From NCBI GenBank assembly GCA_026169535.1, contig JAPFCU010000078.1:124001-188000 (forward strand): 64,000 nucleotides of DNA. Reading direction: 5' to 3'. Of the stretch, positions 28,874 through 38,222 are shown piece by piece. Under the pieces are notes generated by a model, which saw nothing but the letters and a program-made list of their open reading frames with translations, did no database searches and was not told the origin of the DNA. The stretch comes from Blautia sp. GTDB lineage: Bacteria; Bacillota; Clostridia; Lachnospirales; Lachnospiraceae. How positions within the stretch are numbered: the stretch's first letter is position 1; each line of letters starts with the position of its first letter. The position numbers and the translations under genes are program-made.

Positions 28874-30496
28874 ATGGAAATTTACAAAGGTACTGCAACC
28901 TTTTCGGGAATTGCCATCGGTAAGATTTTATATTACAGCAGAGGCGAGTATCAGATACGTCAGTGTCTGGTGAGCAACATAAAAAAGGAGATTCAGGATT
29001 TTCATGAAGCGAGACGCCAGATTATCTGTAATCTGGAGAGTCTTTATGAGGAAAATAGACAGATTAATGAACAGGCAGCGAATATTTTCCTGGGACAGAT
29101 ACATCTTCTGAAATCAGAAAGCTATCAGAAAGCTATTGAAAGCTGTATTTCTCTGGAGAAGGTAAATGCTGCCTATGCTGTTATGACAAACAGGGATGAA
29201 GTAACAGAAACCTTCCGTAATCTGGAAGAGCCTGTAATACGCAGAAGAATCCAGGATATTCAGGAGGTTTCCGGAAAACTGATACAGATACTGGGAGGGG
29301 CATGTGTGAAGATCAATCTTGGAGAGGATCCGGTGATTGTTGTGTCGGAATCGCTTGCGCCTACAGAAATCATGGAGATGGATAAAGACAAGCTGCTGGC
29401 TGTGGTTATGCATCATGGATCTGCGGTATCTCATACGTCCATTGTTGCAAAAACAATGGAGATTCCTTCTTTGATAGACATAGAAGCTCATGATGAATGG
29501 GATGGACATATGGCTATTGTGGACGGTTATACAGGTACTCTGTATCTGGATCCGGATCAGGAGACAAAGAAAGAGTATAGAATCCGTTTTGAAGCTGACA
29601 AAAAAGAAAAAGAAGAACTCTTGAAATTAAAAAATCAGGCAGATGAGACTGTAGATGGAAGAAAAATTGGCCTTTATGCCAATATCGGAAATATGAGTGA
29701 CCTGAATAATGTACTTTATTATGGTGCTTCCGGAATCGGTCTTTTAAGGAGTGAATTCCAGTATCTGGGAAGAGAAAATTATCCCAGAGAAAACGAACTT
29801 TTTCGTGCTTACAAAAAGCTTGCAGAAACCATGGGAGACAGGCTTGCTGTGATTCGTACTTCGGATCTGGGAGCAGATAAGCAGGCCTCTTATCTGGACA
29901 TTCCGGAGGAGGCAAATCCGATCATGGGAAACCGAGGCATACGCCTGTGTCTGGATCGTAAACGGATGTTTAAGGCACAGCTTCGGGCAATTTACCGTGC
30001 AAGTGCCTATGGCAATCTTGCAGTGATGTATCCTATGGTGGCTTCAGAAGACGAAATGGATGAGATTGAGGCGCTGGTATGTGAAGTAAAAGAAGGTCTT
30101 ACAGAAAAGGAGATTCCTTTCCGTAATATACAGACAAGTATTATGATTGAAACACCGGCAGCCGTGATGATCAGCCGGGAACTGGCAAAAAGAGTGGATT
30201 TCCTCAGTATCGGTACTAATGATCTGACACAGTATACCCTTGCTATGGACAGGCAGAATCCTCTGTTGAAGAAAAAGTATGATGATCATCATCCTGCCAT
30301 TCTTCGTATGATTCAGATGGTGGTAGAGGCTGGTCATGCAGAAGGAAAAAAAGTTGGGATTTGTGGAGAAATCGCAGCCGATACCGGCCTTACAGAAAAG
30401 TTTCTGCGTATGGGAGTAGATTTTCTTTCCGTTGTCCCTGCCTGTATCCTTCCGGTACGAAAAGCTTTGAGAGAAACTGATCTCAGCATAAAATGA
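28874..30496 (+). CDS. PTS enzyme I-family phosphoenolpyruvate-protein phosphotransferase
   Basis: At 540 residues this is close to enzyme I of the sugar phosphotransferase system, which takes phosphate from PEP and passes it to HPr. The phospho-His is in SAVSHTSIVAK (His187), the PEP-binding barrel spans about 255-540 with GIGLLRSEFQYL, and the catalytic Cys497 is in GICGEIAAD. No HPr or enzyme II gene is near. It lies 20 bases after potD, so it is probably the tail of the Pot operon. It may be a specialised EI, or the cell's general one; the ribosome site AAGGGGGTAC is good. Confidence 0.88.
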   Translation: MEIYKGTATFSGIAIGKILYYSRGEYQIRQCLVSNIKKEIQDFHEARRQIICNLESLYEENRQINEQAANIFLGQIHLLKSESYQKAIESCISLEKVNAAYAVMTNRDEVTETFRNLEEPVIRRRIQDIQEVSGKLIQILGGACVKINLGEDPVIVVSESLAPTEIMEMDKDKLLAVVMHHGSAVSHTSIVAKTMEIPSLIDIEAHDEWDGHMAIVDGYTGTLYLDPDQETKKEYRIRFEADKKEKEELLKLKNQADETVDGRKIGLYANIGNMSDLNNVLYYGASGIGLLRSEFQYLGRENYPRENELFRAYKKLAETMGDRLAVIRTSDLGADKQASYLDIPEEANPIMGNRGIRLCLDRKRMFKAQLRAIYRASAYGNLAVMYPMVASEDEMDEIEALVCEVKEGLTEKEIPFRNIQTSIMIETPAAVMISRELAKRVDFLSIGTNDLTQYTLAMDRQNPLLKKKYDDHHPAILRMIQMVVEAGHAEGKKVGICGEIAADTGLTEKFLRMGVDFLSVVPACILPVRKALRETDLSIK

Positions 30497-30506
30497 GGAT
30501 GTATTT

Positions 30507-31646
30507 ATGCAGAACAAAAGTAAAGTGATACTTCTTCCCTGTAGCTCCTACAGGGAAGAACTTGTTTATGAAGAGTTAAAAAAAGGTCTGGAACTTCTGG
30601 GAGGTCTGGAGAAACTGATAAAAAAAGAAGAGAAAGTTCTTCTGAAGCCGAATCTTCTGAAAAAAGCGGAAGTGGAAAAAGCCGTAATCACGCATCCGGT
30701 GGTAGTTGGAATGTTTGCGCGTCTTCTAAAAGAATATGGCTGTAAAAATGTGATCCTTGCAGACTCCTGCGGACATGGAAATACCAGAAAGGTAATTGCC
30801 GGAACCGGTATGGATCGATACATGGAGGAACTCCATATTCCTGCGGTTGATTTTTCAGAAGGGATAAAGATGTCCTATCCGGAAGGCGTCCAGGCAAAAG
30901 AATTTATGCTCAGCAGAGAACTTCTGGAGCAGGATTGTGTAATTTCACTGTGTAAGATGAAGACACATGCTCTGGAACGAATTACAGGAGCAGTAAAAAA
31001 CAGTTATGGATTTGTGTATGGGTTTTATAAAGCAAAAGGACATACACTTTATCCAAGTGCGGACAGCTTTGCCCGAATGCTGGTAGATCTGAACCAATGT
31101 GTGGGGCCTAGACTGTACGTTATGGACGGGATCACAGCAATGGAAGGAAATGGTCCCGGCTCCGGTGATCCTGTAGACATGGGAGTGCTGCTGCTTTCCA
31201 CAGATCCGGTGGCTCTGGACAGTGTGTTCTGCCATTTAGTGCATCTGAAGCCTCAGATGGTTCCAACGAATTACCATGGAGAAAAGATGGGGCTTGGAAC
31301 CTGGAAAAAAGAGGAGATTGAAATACTTACTCCAGACGGTAGAATTTCTATGGAAGAGGCAGTTCATAAATATGGAAACCCGGAGTTTCATGTAGATCGG
31401 AGAATTATGAAGCACGGAATCTGGGAAAAAATGGCAAAAGCCCTGAATATTTTTCAGAAAAAACCATACATTGAAGCAGAAAAATGCATCCGCTGCGGAA
31501 TCTGCGTAAAAAGCTGCCCTGTGCCGGGAAAAGCAGTAGACTTTCGGGACGGACGGGAGCATCCTCCGGTGTATGATTACAAAAAATGTATCCGGTGTTT
31601 CTGCTGTCAGGAAATGTGCCCGGAAAAGGCCATTAAAGTCAAATAA
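30507..31646 (+). CDS. DUF362 protein with C-terminal 2[4Fe-4S] ferredoxin domain
   Basis: Residues 1-280 are a DUF362 domain (VLLKPNLLKKAEVEKAVITHP, ILADSCGHGNTRKV, LCKMKTHALERITGAVKN, LYVMDGITAMEGNGPGSGDP). Residues 318-379 hold two clusters (CIRCGICVKSCPVPGKAV; CIRCFCCQEMCPEKAI). The family's function is unknown; some members are iron-sulfur redox proteins. It follows the enzyme I gene by 10 bases and ends the operon that started with the amidohydrolase. Confidence 0.88.
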   Translation: MQNKSKVILLPCSSYREELVYEELKKGLELLGGLEKLIKKEEKVLLKPNLLKKAEVEKAVITHPVVVGMFARLLKEYGCKNVILADSCGHGNTRKVIAGTGMDRYMEELHIPAVDFSEGIKMSYPEGVQAKEFMLSRELLEQDCVISLCKMKTHALERITGAVKNSYGFVYGFYKAKGHTLYPSADSFARMLVDLNQCVGPRLYVMDGITAMEGNGPGSGDPVDMGVLLLSTDPVALDSVFCHLVHLKPQMVPTNYHGEKMGLGTWKKEEIEILTPDGRISMEEAVHKYGNPEFHVDRRIMKHGIWEKMAKALNIFQKKPYIEAEKCIRCGICVKSCPVPGKAVDFRDGREHPPVYDYKKCIRCFCCQEMCPEKAIKVK

Positions 31647-31713
31647 ATTTGCTGTGGGAAAAATTCTGGTGATGTGCTATGATAATTCACATAAATACTG
31701 AGAGGAGAATATT

Positions 31714-32583
31714 ATGACCAAAAAAGAATTTCAGGAGCTGACAGAGAAGGTTCTTATTCTGGATGGTGCCACAGGTTCCAATCTGATGGCGCAGGGAATG
31801 CCGCGGGGGATTTGTACAGAGCAGTGGGTCATGGAACACAAGGAGATTATCCAGAATCTTCAGAGTGCTTACATTGAAGCGGGAAGCCAGGTGATTTATG
31901 CTCCTACATTTGGAGGTAATCGCAGAAATCTTCAGCAGCATGGTCTGGAGGAACGTATTGAGGAGATCAATCATACGCTGGTTTCCTATTCCAGAGATGT
32001 GGCAGGAGAAAGAGCCTTTGTGGCAGGAGATATTACTACATCCGGGCAATTTGTTACAGCAGAGGGAGAGTATACTTATGAGGATGCCTTTGAGATGTAC
32101 AAAGAGCAGATACAGATACTAAAAGAAGCGGGAGTAGATCTGCTGGTGGCAGAGACTATGATTAATATTGAGGAAACACTGGCGGCAGTAGATGCGGCAA
32201 ATGCAGTCTGTGAGCTTCCGATCATGTGTACCATGACGGTGGAAGCAGATGGCAGTATTTTCAGCGGCGGAAATGCAGTAGAAGCCGCAGTGGCTCTGGA
32301 AAGTGCAGGAGCAGATGCGGTAGGCATCAATTGCTCTGTGGGACCAGACCAGCTGGTATCTGTGGTCCGCAATATCCAGGAGGCTGTTTCTATTCCTGTG
32401 ATTGCAAAACCGAATGCGGGAATGCCGGTAATCGATAATCAGGGGAATGCGGTTTACAGCATGTCTCCGGAGGAGTTTGCCGGACACATGAAAGTTCTGG
32501 TGGAGAACGGAGCATCTATAATAGGGGGATGCTGCGGAACAACGCCAGAGTTTATCCATGCCATGCATAAGCTGTTGAAATAA
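31714..32583 (+). CDS. Homocysteine S-methyltransferase family protein
   Basis: The 289-residue barrel enzyme has the start LILDGATGSNLMAQGM, the first zinc Cys in GINCSVGPDQL and the Cys pair in IIGGCCGTTPEFI. These three Cys bind zinc and activate homocysteine thiolate. In this family the methyl donor can be S-methylmethionine, betaine or methyl-folate through a cobalamin protein; in Lachnospiraceae such short forms often act with a separate MetH part. No cobalamin domain is attached. The GAGAGGAGAAT site precedes the ATG. Confidence 0.88.
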   Translation: MTKKEFQELTEKVLILDGATGSNLMAQGMPRGICTEQWVMEHKEIIQNLQSAYIEAGSQVIYAPTFGGNRRNLQQHGLEERIEEINHTLVSYSRDVAGERAFVAGDITTSGQFVTAEGEYTYEDAFEMYKEQIQILKEAGVDLLVAETMINIEETLAAVDAANAVCELPIMCTMTVEADGSIFSGGNAVEAAVALESAGADAVGINCSVGPDQLVSVVRNIQEAVSIPVIAKPNAGMPVIDNQGNAVYSMSPEEFAGHMKVLVENGASIIGGCCGTTPEFIHAMHKLLK

Positions 32584-32690
32584 GATCCCCGAAGAAAACA
32601 TTTGGAATCGTTCTGTCTGAAGATTTTTGTAATAAAATATATAAAAGATTTTTTTACGCAAAGAGAATCACTTTCAGACAGGAGGATAAT

Positions 32691-33431
32691 ATGAATTTAT
32701 TTGATTTCACTTATTGCGGAAATTATAACCGGCATATTCGAAATCTTTCCCATATGGTTCCGGAGAAATGGAGCTTTGGGGATGGTGATGACAACGGGAT
32801 TTTAAAAGGCTACCTGGAGCATACTTTTAAGCGGGTTTATGAGGAAGGCAAGGTACAGGAAACAGAAGAATATGCAATCTTTAATACAGGACTTTTTAAT
32901 GACTATTATCAGCCGGTGTATGCATTTTTCGTTCATAATCTGATTCCTGGACGCCAGAAATGGTTTCTGGAGGGATTTTATACAGAATATTATCTTCTAA
33001 AATCAGGGATTACCAGTCTTCCGGAACGGGCACAGTATGCGAAGGAACCTGCAGAGCTGGTTTTTGACACTAAATTGGATATTGTTCCGCAGTATGAACA
33101 TATTTTTGATGAGGAAGAAAATGTACAGAGACTTCCGGAAAATGTTCGGACAAGCAGAATGCGCGTACAGCTGTTTGACGGAGCTCTCCGCCAGACAAAG
33201 CATATGCTGGAGGCCGATTACCGTACAGCAGTTCCACAGTATTATAATCATGGAATCCAGCTGCTGATACCGGTTTGTCTTCAGGCACCGGGAAAGGCGG
33301 ATCTGGCACTTGCCTGCGTGAAGACGTCAGATGGGAAGAAGTATCTGGGCCGTACCTGCCTGACTCTTAAAATGGCATACCATAATGCAAGGCTGCTTGC
33401 AAAATTAGACAGCAGCTGGCTTTATCCGTAA
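32691..33431 (+). CDS. DUF3825-type protein of unknown function
   Basis: The 246-residue soluble protein resembles DUF3825: AIFNTGLFNDYYQPVYAFF, a central LPERAQYA segment, RYRTAVPQYYNHGIQLL-like text (ADYRTAVPQYYNHGI) and the end TCLTLKMAYHNARLLAK. The family's function is not known; in some proteins it is paired with RNA-binding OST-HTH domains, but none is here. It stands alone between the methyltransferase and the second Pot operon, with CAGGAGGATAAT before the ATG. Confidence 0.65.
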   Translation: MNLFDFTYCGNYNRHIRNLSHMVPEKWSFGDGDDNGILKGYLEHTFKRVYEEGKVQETEEYAIFNTGLFNDYYQPVYAFFVHNLIPGRQKWFLEGFYTEYYLLKSGITSLPERAQYAKEPAELVFDTKLDIVPQYEHIFDEEENVQRLPENVRTSRMRVQLFDGALRQTKHMLEADYRTAVPQYYNHGIQLLIPVCLQAPGKADLALACVKTSDGKKYLGRTCLTLKMAYHNARLLAKLDSSWLYP

Positions 33432-33488
33432 AAAAGTTAAGACACCATTCAGAAATATTATAATTTTTGTAAAATAACTGGAAATCTA

Positions 33489-33517
33489 TTGAAATTCCTC
33501 TGTTTTTATGATATACA
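33489..33517 (+). promoter_or_regulatory. Promoter of the second Pot operon
   Basis: TTGAAA (33489-33494) and TATACA (33512-33517) are 17 bases apart. The -10 lies inside the left arm of an inverted repeat, which suggests control at this point. Confidence 0.55.
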
Positions 33518-33554
33518 GGAAGAGTTGTCCTGTATAAAAACAGGGGATTTTTTT
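33512..33554 (+). promoter_or_regulatory. Inverted repeat and possible attenuator ahead of potA2
   Basis: A perfect 9-bp inverted repeat, TATACAGGA (33512-33520) and TCCTGTATA (33528-33536), has a 7-base loop. The right arm can instead pair with the following ACAGG (33539-33544 region), which leads into a run of eight T ending near 33555. That gives two exclusive structures, one terminator-like. It could equally be a repressor operator on DNA, since it spans the -10. Confidence 0.5.
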
Positions 33555-33570
33555 TAGGGGAGGAATGGTC

Positions 33571-34644
33571 ATGAGTAATAAACTGATCGATTTTCAAAAT
33601 ATTTCCAAAACTTATGGGATGCAGACCGTTCTGGATGATTTTAATCTTTACATAAGAGAAAATGAATTCCTGACACTTCTGGGTCCAAGCGGATGTGGAA
33701 AAACTACCACACTTCGTATTCTTGGCGGCTTTGAGACTCCGGATGCAGGCCGCGTGATCTTTGACGGAAAGGACATCACAGATCTTCCGCCAAATAAAAG
33801 ACAGCTGAATACCGTGTTTCAGAAATATGCATTGTTCACCCATATGACGATTGCAGAGAACATTGCTTTTGGTCTGAAAATAAAAAATAAAAGTAAACAG
33901 TATATCCATGATAAGATCAAATATGCACTGAAGCTTGTAAATCTGGATGGATATGAAAATCGTATGCCGGATTCTTTAAGCGGCGGACAGCAGCAGCGAA
34001 TCGCTATTGCCCGAGCTATCGTAAATGAGCCGAAGGTGCTTCTTCTGGACGAGCCTTTGGGAGCGCTGGATCTGAAGCTTCGCAAGGACATGCAGTATGA
34101 GCTGATCCGTTTGAAAAACGAGCTGGGAATTACTTTCCTGTATGTTACCCACGATCAGGAAGAAGCTCTTACTATGTCAGATACCATCGTAGTTATGAAT
34201 CAGGGATATATTCAGCAGATCGGAACACCGGAAATGATCTATAATGAGCCAGAAAATGCATTTGTTGCAGATTTTATCGGTGAAAGTAATATTATTTCAG
34301 CTACTATGGTGGAGGACCGCATGGTAAAGATACTGGGCGTAAACTTCCCCTGTGTGGATGAGGGATTTGGACAGAATAAACCGGTAGATGTAGTAATCCG
34401 TCCGGAGGATATCGATCTTCTCAAACCGGGAGAAGGAAGTATCGACGGTGTAGTCACTCATTTGATTTTTAAAGGCGTCCATTATGAAATGGAAGTTACG
34501 GCTAATAACTATGAGTGGCTGGTACACAGTACGGATATGTTCCCGGTAGGTACTCAGGTCAGCATTCATGTGGATCCTTTTGATATCCAGATCATGAAAA
34601 AACCGGAATCCGAAGATGAGGAGGCGGTGAACATTGAAGAGTAA
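33571..34644 (+). CDS. potA: Second polyamine-type ABC transporter ATP-binding protein (PotA)
   Basis: A 357-residue ATPase with Walker [11 protein letters not shown]-loop [10 protein letters not shown], signature [15 protein letters not shown], Walker [12 protein letters not shown], switch VTHDQEEA and a C-terminal TOBE domain. It is clearly a paralogue of the protein at 25022 but not a recent duplicate. ATG 33571 has GGGGAGG seven bases ahead; the in-frame ATG at 33565 is too close to that site. It overlaps the next gene by 11 bases. Confidence 0.92.
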   Translation: MSNKLIDFQNISKTYGMQTVLDDFNLYIRENEFLTLLGPSGCGKTTTLRILGGFETPDAGRVIFDGKDITDLPPNKRQLNTVFQKYALFTHMTIAENIAFGLKIKNKSKQYIHDKIKYALKLVNLDGYENRMPDSLSGGQQQRIAIARAIVNEPKVLLLDEPLGALDLKLRKDMQYELIRLKNELGITFLYVTHDQEEALTMSDTIVVMNQGYIQQIGTPEMIYNEPENAFVADFIGESNIISATMVEDRMVKILGVNFPCVDEGFGQNKPVDVVIRPEDIDLLKPGEGSIDGVVTHLIFKGVHYEMEVTANNYEWLVHSTDMFPVGTQVSIHVDPFDIQIMKKPESEDEEAVNIEE

Positions 34645-35449
34645 ACGTCTTCTGGCTGGCCCGTATCTGTTCTGGTCAGTGTCCTTTGTCATCATACCTC
34701 TTCTGGTGATCGTGTATTATGCTTTTACCAGTGATGATGGTGGACTGACGCTGGCAAATATGTCACAGATCACTACGCCGGAGAACCTGAAAGCTTTGGG
34801 AGTTTCCCTTCTGCTGTCCTTCATCAGTACATTGGTCTGTCTGATCCTGGCATATCCGCTTGCCATGATACTAAACCAGAAACAGGTCAATCAGACCAGT
34901 TTTATTGTACTGATCTTTATCCTGCCTATGTGGATGAATTTTCTTCTGCGTACCATGGCATGGCAGACTCTTCTGGAGAAAAATGGTGTGATCAACAGTA
35001 TTTTGGGATTTCTTCATCTTCCTGCATTGGAGATTATTAATACACCGTATGCTATTATTTTGGGAATGGTATACAACTTCCTTCCGTTTATGGTTCTGCC
35101 GATTTATAATGTGCTGATAAAAATAGATTCCAATGTAATAAATGCAGCAAGAGATCTGGGGGCAAATTCAATTCAGACTTTTCTGAAGGTGACATTTCCT
35201 TTAAGCATTCCGGGAGTGATCAGCGGCATCACAATGGTGTTCGTGCCGGCACTTACCACTTTTGTGATTTCAGATCTTTTGGGCGGCGGCAAGATCCTTC
35301 TGATCGGAAACGTGATCGAGCAGTCCTTTAAGCAGAACAGCAACTGGCATGTGGGCAGCGGACTTTCTCTTGTGCTGATGGTATTTATCATTGCCAGTAT
35401 GGCACTTGTAGCAAAATACGATAAAGGAGAAGGAGGTACGGCATTTTGA
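34634..35449 (+). CDS. potB: Second polyamine-type ABC transporter permease (PotB)
   Basis: A 271-residue permease with about six membrane segments and the EAA loop [21 protein letters not shown]. It begins with TTG at 34634 inside the end of potA2, preceded by GAGGAGGCGGTGA. The next gene overlaps by four bases. It pairs with the PotC half of the following fusion to form the channel. Confidence 0.9.
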   Translation: MKSKRLLAGPYLFWSVSFVIIPLLVIVYYAFTSDDGGLTLANMSQITTPENLKALGVSLLLSFISTLVCLILAYPLAMILNQKQVNQTSFIVLIFILPMWMNFLLRTMAWQTLLEKNGVINSILGFLHLPALEIINTPYAIILGMVYNFLPFMVLPIYNVLIKIDSNVINAARDLGANSIQTFLKVTFPLSIPGVISGITMVFVPALTTFVISDLLGGGKILLIGNVIEQSFKQNSNWHVGSGLSLVLMVFIIASMALVAKYDKGEGGTAF

Positions 35450-37317
35450 TCAGAAAAATTTTACAGAAGCTGTATCTGGCTTTAATCTTTATTATACTGT
35501 ATGCACCCATCGTTACCCTGATGGTACTTTCCTTTAACCAGTCCAAAACAAGGGCGAAATGGGGAGGATTTACTCTGAAATGGTATAAAGAGCTTTTTCA
35601 GAATGAGCAGATCATGAGCGCTTTTTATACAACGCTGCTTATTTCTTTTGTGGCAGCGGCAGCGGCAACGCTCATTGGTACAGCGGCAGCTATTGCTATT
35701 CAGGGAATGAAACAGCGGTGGCGCACCTTTTATATGGGTGTGACAAATATCCCCATGATGAATGCGGAGATTGTTATGGGTGTGTCTCTGATGCTTTTGT
35801 TTATTGCATTCAGAATGAAGATGGGGTTTGGAACTATTTTGATCGCACACATCACCTTTAATATTCCGTATGTGATCCTGAGTGTGGCGCCAAAACTGAA
35901 GCAGACAAACCGCCATGTGTATGAAGCGGCACTGGATCTGGGAGCTTCTCCTCTGGAGGCATTTTTCAAGGTGGTATTTCCGGATATCGTGCCAGGTGTA
36001 ATGTCAGGTTTTATGCTTGCGTTTACTATGTCTCTGGATGATTTTGTGATCACGCATTTCACAAAAGGACCGGGGATCGATACCCTTTCGACTAAGATTT
36101 ACACAGAGGTTCGTAAAGGAATCAAACCGGAGATATATGCACTGTCCACCATTATGTTTGTGACAGTTCTTGTGCTTCTGATCCTTATTAATTATTCACC
36201 GGAAGAAAAAGAAGACACAAAAACAAAGAAAAAACCTTCAAGAGTTAAGCGGATCCTGTTCCGTCGTGTGATCCCGGTAACTATCTGTGTACTGTTTCTT
36301 TTTGGAGGATTTTATTATTCCAGAGAAAGCAACGTGATGAACTCTGAAAAAGTGGTGATTTATAACTGGGGTGAATATCTGGATCCGGAAGTTCTGACAA
36401 TGTTTGAGGAAGAAACCGGTATTGATGTGGTCTATGAGGAATTTGAGACGAACGAAATCCTTTATCCTAAGATCAGTTCAGGTGCTATTGCCTATGATGT
36501 GATCTGTCCAAGTGATTATATGATCCAGAGAATGATTGAAAATAATTTGCTTGCAGAGATTGATTTTGACAATATTCCCAACATCAAAAATATTGGAAAG
36601 GATTATATGGAGCAGTCCAGACAGTTTGATCCGGAAAACAAATATTCTGTGCCTTACTGTTGGGGAACAGTTGGAATCCTTTACAATAAAACTATGGTAA
36701 AAGAACCGGTTACCAGCTGGTCGATTCTCTGGGACGAGAAGTATAAAGACAATATTCTTATGCAGGATTCTGTCCGTGATACCTTTGGTGTTACTCTGAA
36801 ATATTTGGGGCATTCTCTGAACTCAACCGACCTTGATGAGCTTACAGAGGCCAGAGACCTTTTGATCAAGCAGAAACCTCTGGTACAGGCATATGTCATT
36901 GATCAGGTTCGTGACAAAATGATCGGAAATGAGGCTGCCATCGGAGTGATTTATTCCGGCGAGGCTATTTATACGCAGAAAGAAAATCCAAATCTGGAAT
37001 ACGTGATTCCGGAGGAGGGAAGTAATATCTGGATTGATTCCTGGGTTATTCCTAAAAATGCAGAAAATAAGGAAAATGGTGAAAAGTTTATTAATTTCCT
37101 TTGCAGACCGGATATTGCTCTGAAAAATTTTGAGTATATCACTTATTCTACGCCAAATATAGAAGCAAGGAAGCTGATCGAGGATGAATCCATCCGGAAC
37201 AGTGAGATTGCTTTTCCGGATCTTTCAAAACATGAAAATCTGGAAACCTTCCAGTATCTGGGAACAGAGGCCGATCAGACTTACGGAGAACTGTGGAATC
37301 AGGTGAAGTCGCACTGA
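35446..37317 (+). CDS. potC: Fused polyamine-type ABC permease and substrate-binding protein (PotC-PotD fusion)
   Basis: This 623-residue protein joins two normally separate parts. Residues 1-255 are a PotC permease (six helices, FNQSKTRAKWGGFTLKWYK, EAA loop YEAALDLGASPLEAFFKVVFP). A basic cytoplasmic linker of about 25 residues (KTKKKPSRVKR) leads to a seventh helix near 282-297 (VIPVTICVLFLFGGFYYS), which would carry the chain outside. Residues 305-623 are a PotD-like binding protein (VVIYNWGEYLDPEVL, YDVICPSDYMIQRMI, YSVPYCWGTVGILYN). The reading frame is open throughout, with no stop or slippery run at the join. Tethering keeps the receptor on its channel and removes the need for a lipoprotein anchor. 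Similar PotCD fusions are known in some Firmicutes. Confidence 0.92.
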   Translation: MIRKILQKLYLALIFIILYAPIVTLMVLSFNQSKTRAKWGGFTLKWYKELFQNEQIMSAFYTTLLISFVAAAAATLIGTAAAIAIQGMKQRWRTFYMGVTNIPMMNAEIVMGVSLMLLFIAFRMKMGFGTILIAHITFNIPYVILSVAPKLKQTNRHVYEAALDLGASPLEAFFKVVFPDIVPGVMSGFMLAFTMSLDDFVITHFTKGPGIDTLSTKIYTEVRKGIKPEIYALSTIMFVTVLVLLILINYSPEEKEDTKTKKKPSRVKRILFRRVIPVTICVLFLFGGFYYSRESNVMNSEKVVIYNWGEYLDPEVLTMFEEETGIDVVYEEFETNEILYPKISSGAIAYDVICPSDYMIQRMIENNLLAEIDFDNIPNIKNIGKDYMEQSRQFDPENKYSVPYCWGTVGILYNKTMVKEPVTSWSILWDEKYKDNILMQDSVRDTFGVTLKYLGHSLNSTDLDELTEARDLLIKQKPLVQAYVIDQVRDKMIGNEAAIGVIYSGEAIYTQKENPNLEYVIPEEGSNIWIDSWVIPKNAENKENGEKFINFLCRPDIALKNFEYITYSTPNIEARKLIEDESIRNSEIAFPDLSKHENLETFQYLGTEADQTYGELWNQVKSH

Positions 37318-37370
37318 TCACATAAGAAACATAGAAAACAGTCTGAATGACAGATTTTGAGGAAACAGAG

Positions 37371-37414
37371 ATCCCCGGAGCGCTCTTTTCAGGAGAGTGC
37401 TTCCGGGGATTTTT
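37371..37414 (+). terminator. Terminator after the second Pot operon
   Basis: ATCCCCGGA (37371-37379) pairs with TCCGGGGAT (37402-37410), with further pairing of GCGCTCT and AGAGTGC inside the stem, then TTTT. It stands between convergent genes. Confidence 0.85.
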
Positions 37415-37424
37415 GGGCTTTATG

Positions 37425-38222
37425 TCAGGAATGTTTCAGACAGTGCTTTTCAATCAGGCTCAGAACTCCATACAGCCCCATGGCAATAACACACAGGATC
37501 ATAATGGACATCAGTACAGTGGTCAGCTTAAAAGTCTGGCTGGAGTAGATGATGAGATAGCCGAGTCCCTGTCGGGCACCGATAAATTCTCCAATGATCA
37601 CCCCAACCAGGCAAAGTCCGATATTTACCTTCATAATACTTAAGATCAGAGGTACAGAGGAGGGAAGGACGATCTTCAGAAGTTCATCTTTTCTTGTTCC
37701 GCCCAGTGTGGCAATCAGTTTGCTTTTGTCTGGATCAGTTTCCCGAAAACCTGCATAGAGATTAATGATGGAGCCAAATATGGCAACGGACATTCCTGCT
37801 ACGATAATGGTTCTGACATTTGCGCCAAGCCATACGATCAGAAGAGGTGCCAGTGCTGATTTCGGAAGGCTGTTCAGGATTACCAGATAAGGCTCCAGAA
37901 TGCGGGAAAGCTTTGGAGACAGCCACAAAAGTACGGCGGTTCCAATTCCCAGAAGTACCACAAAAAAGAAACTGGTCAGGGTTTCAGCAAGCGTGATTCC
38001 GATGTGGACAAACAAAGACTGATCCCGGCACATTTCTGCAAAATTTTTCAGGATTGCCAAGGGACTGCTGAAAATAAAGGAATCAATCCATCCAAAACGG
38101 GAGGAAAACTCCCATAAAATCAAAAAAACAAGAAAAAGCAGAATTCTGGATATATTAACAAAATACTTTTCCTTCCTTCTTTGTAAAAGATACTTTTTCT
38201 GGGCAGGGGAAAGCTCAGGCAT
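37425..38222 (-). CDS. NitT/TauT-type ABC transporter permease
   Basis: A 265-residue permease of the SsuC/TauC/ThiX type with about six membrane segments and the loop GLGYLIIYSSQTFKLTTVLMS near the end. The family carries sulfonates, nitrate, taurine or pyrimidine precursors of thiamine. It overlaps the ATPase gene at 38215 by eight bases. No binding-protein gene lies on either side, so the ligand cannot be guessed. Confidence 0.88.
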   Translation of the reverse strand: MPELSPAQKKYLLQRRKEKYFVNISRILLFLVFLILWEFSSRFGWIDSFIFSSPLAILKNFAEMCRDQSLFVHIGITLAETLTSFFFVVLLGIGTAVLLWLSPKLSRILEPYLVILNSLPKSALAPLLIVWLGANVRTIIVAGMSVAIFGSIINLYAGFRETDPDKSKLIATLGGTRKDELLKIVLPSSVPLILSIMKVNIGLCLVGVIIGEFIGARQGLGYLIIYSSQTFKLTTVLMSIMILCVIAMGLYGVLSLIEKHCLKHS

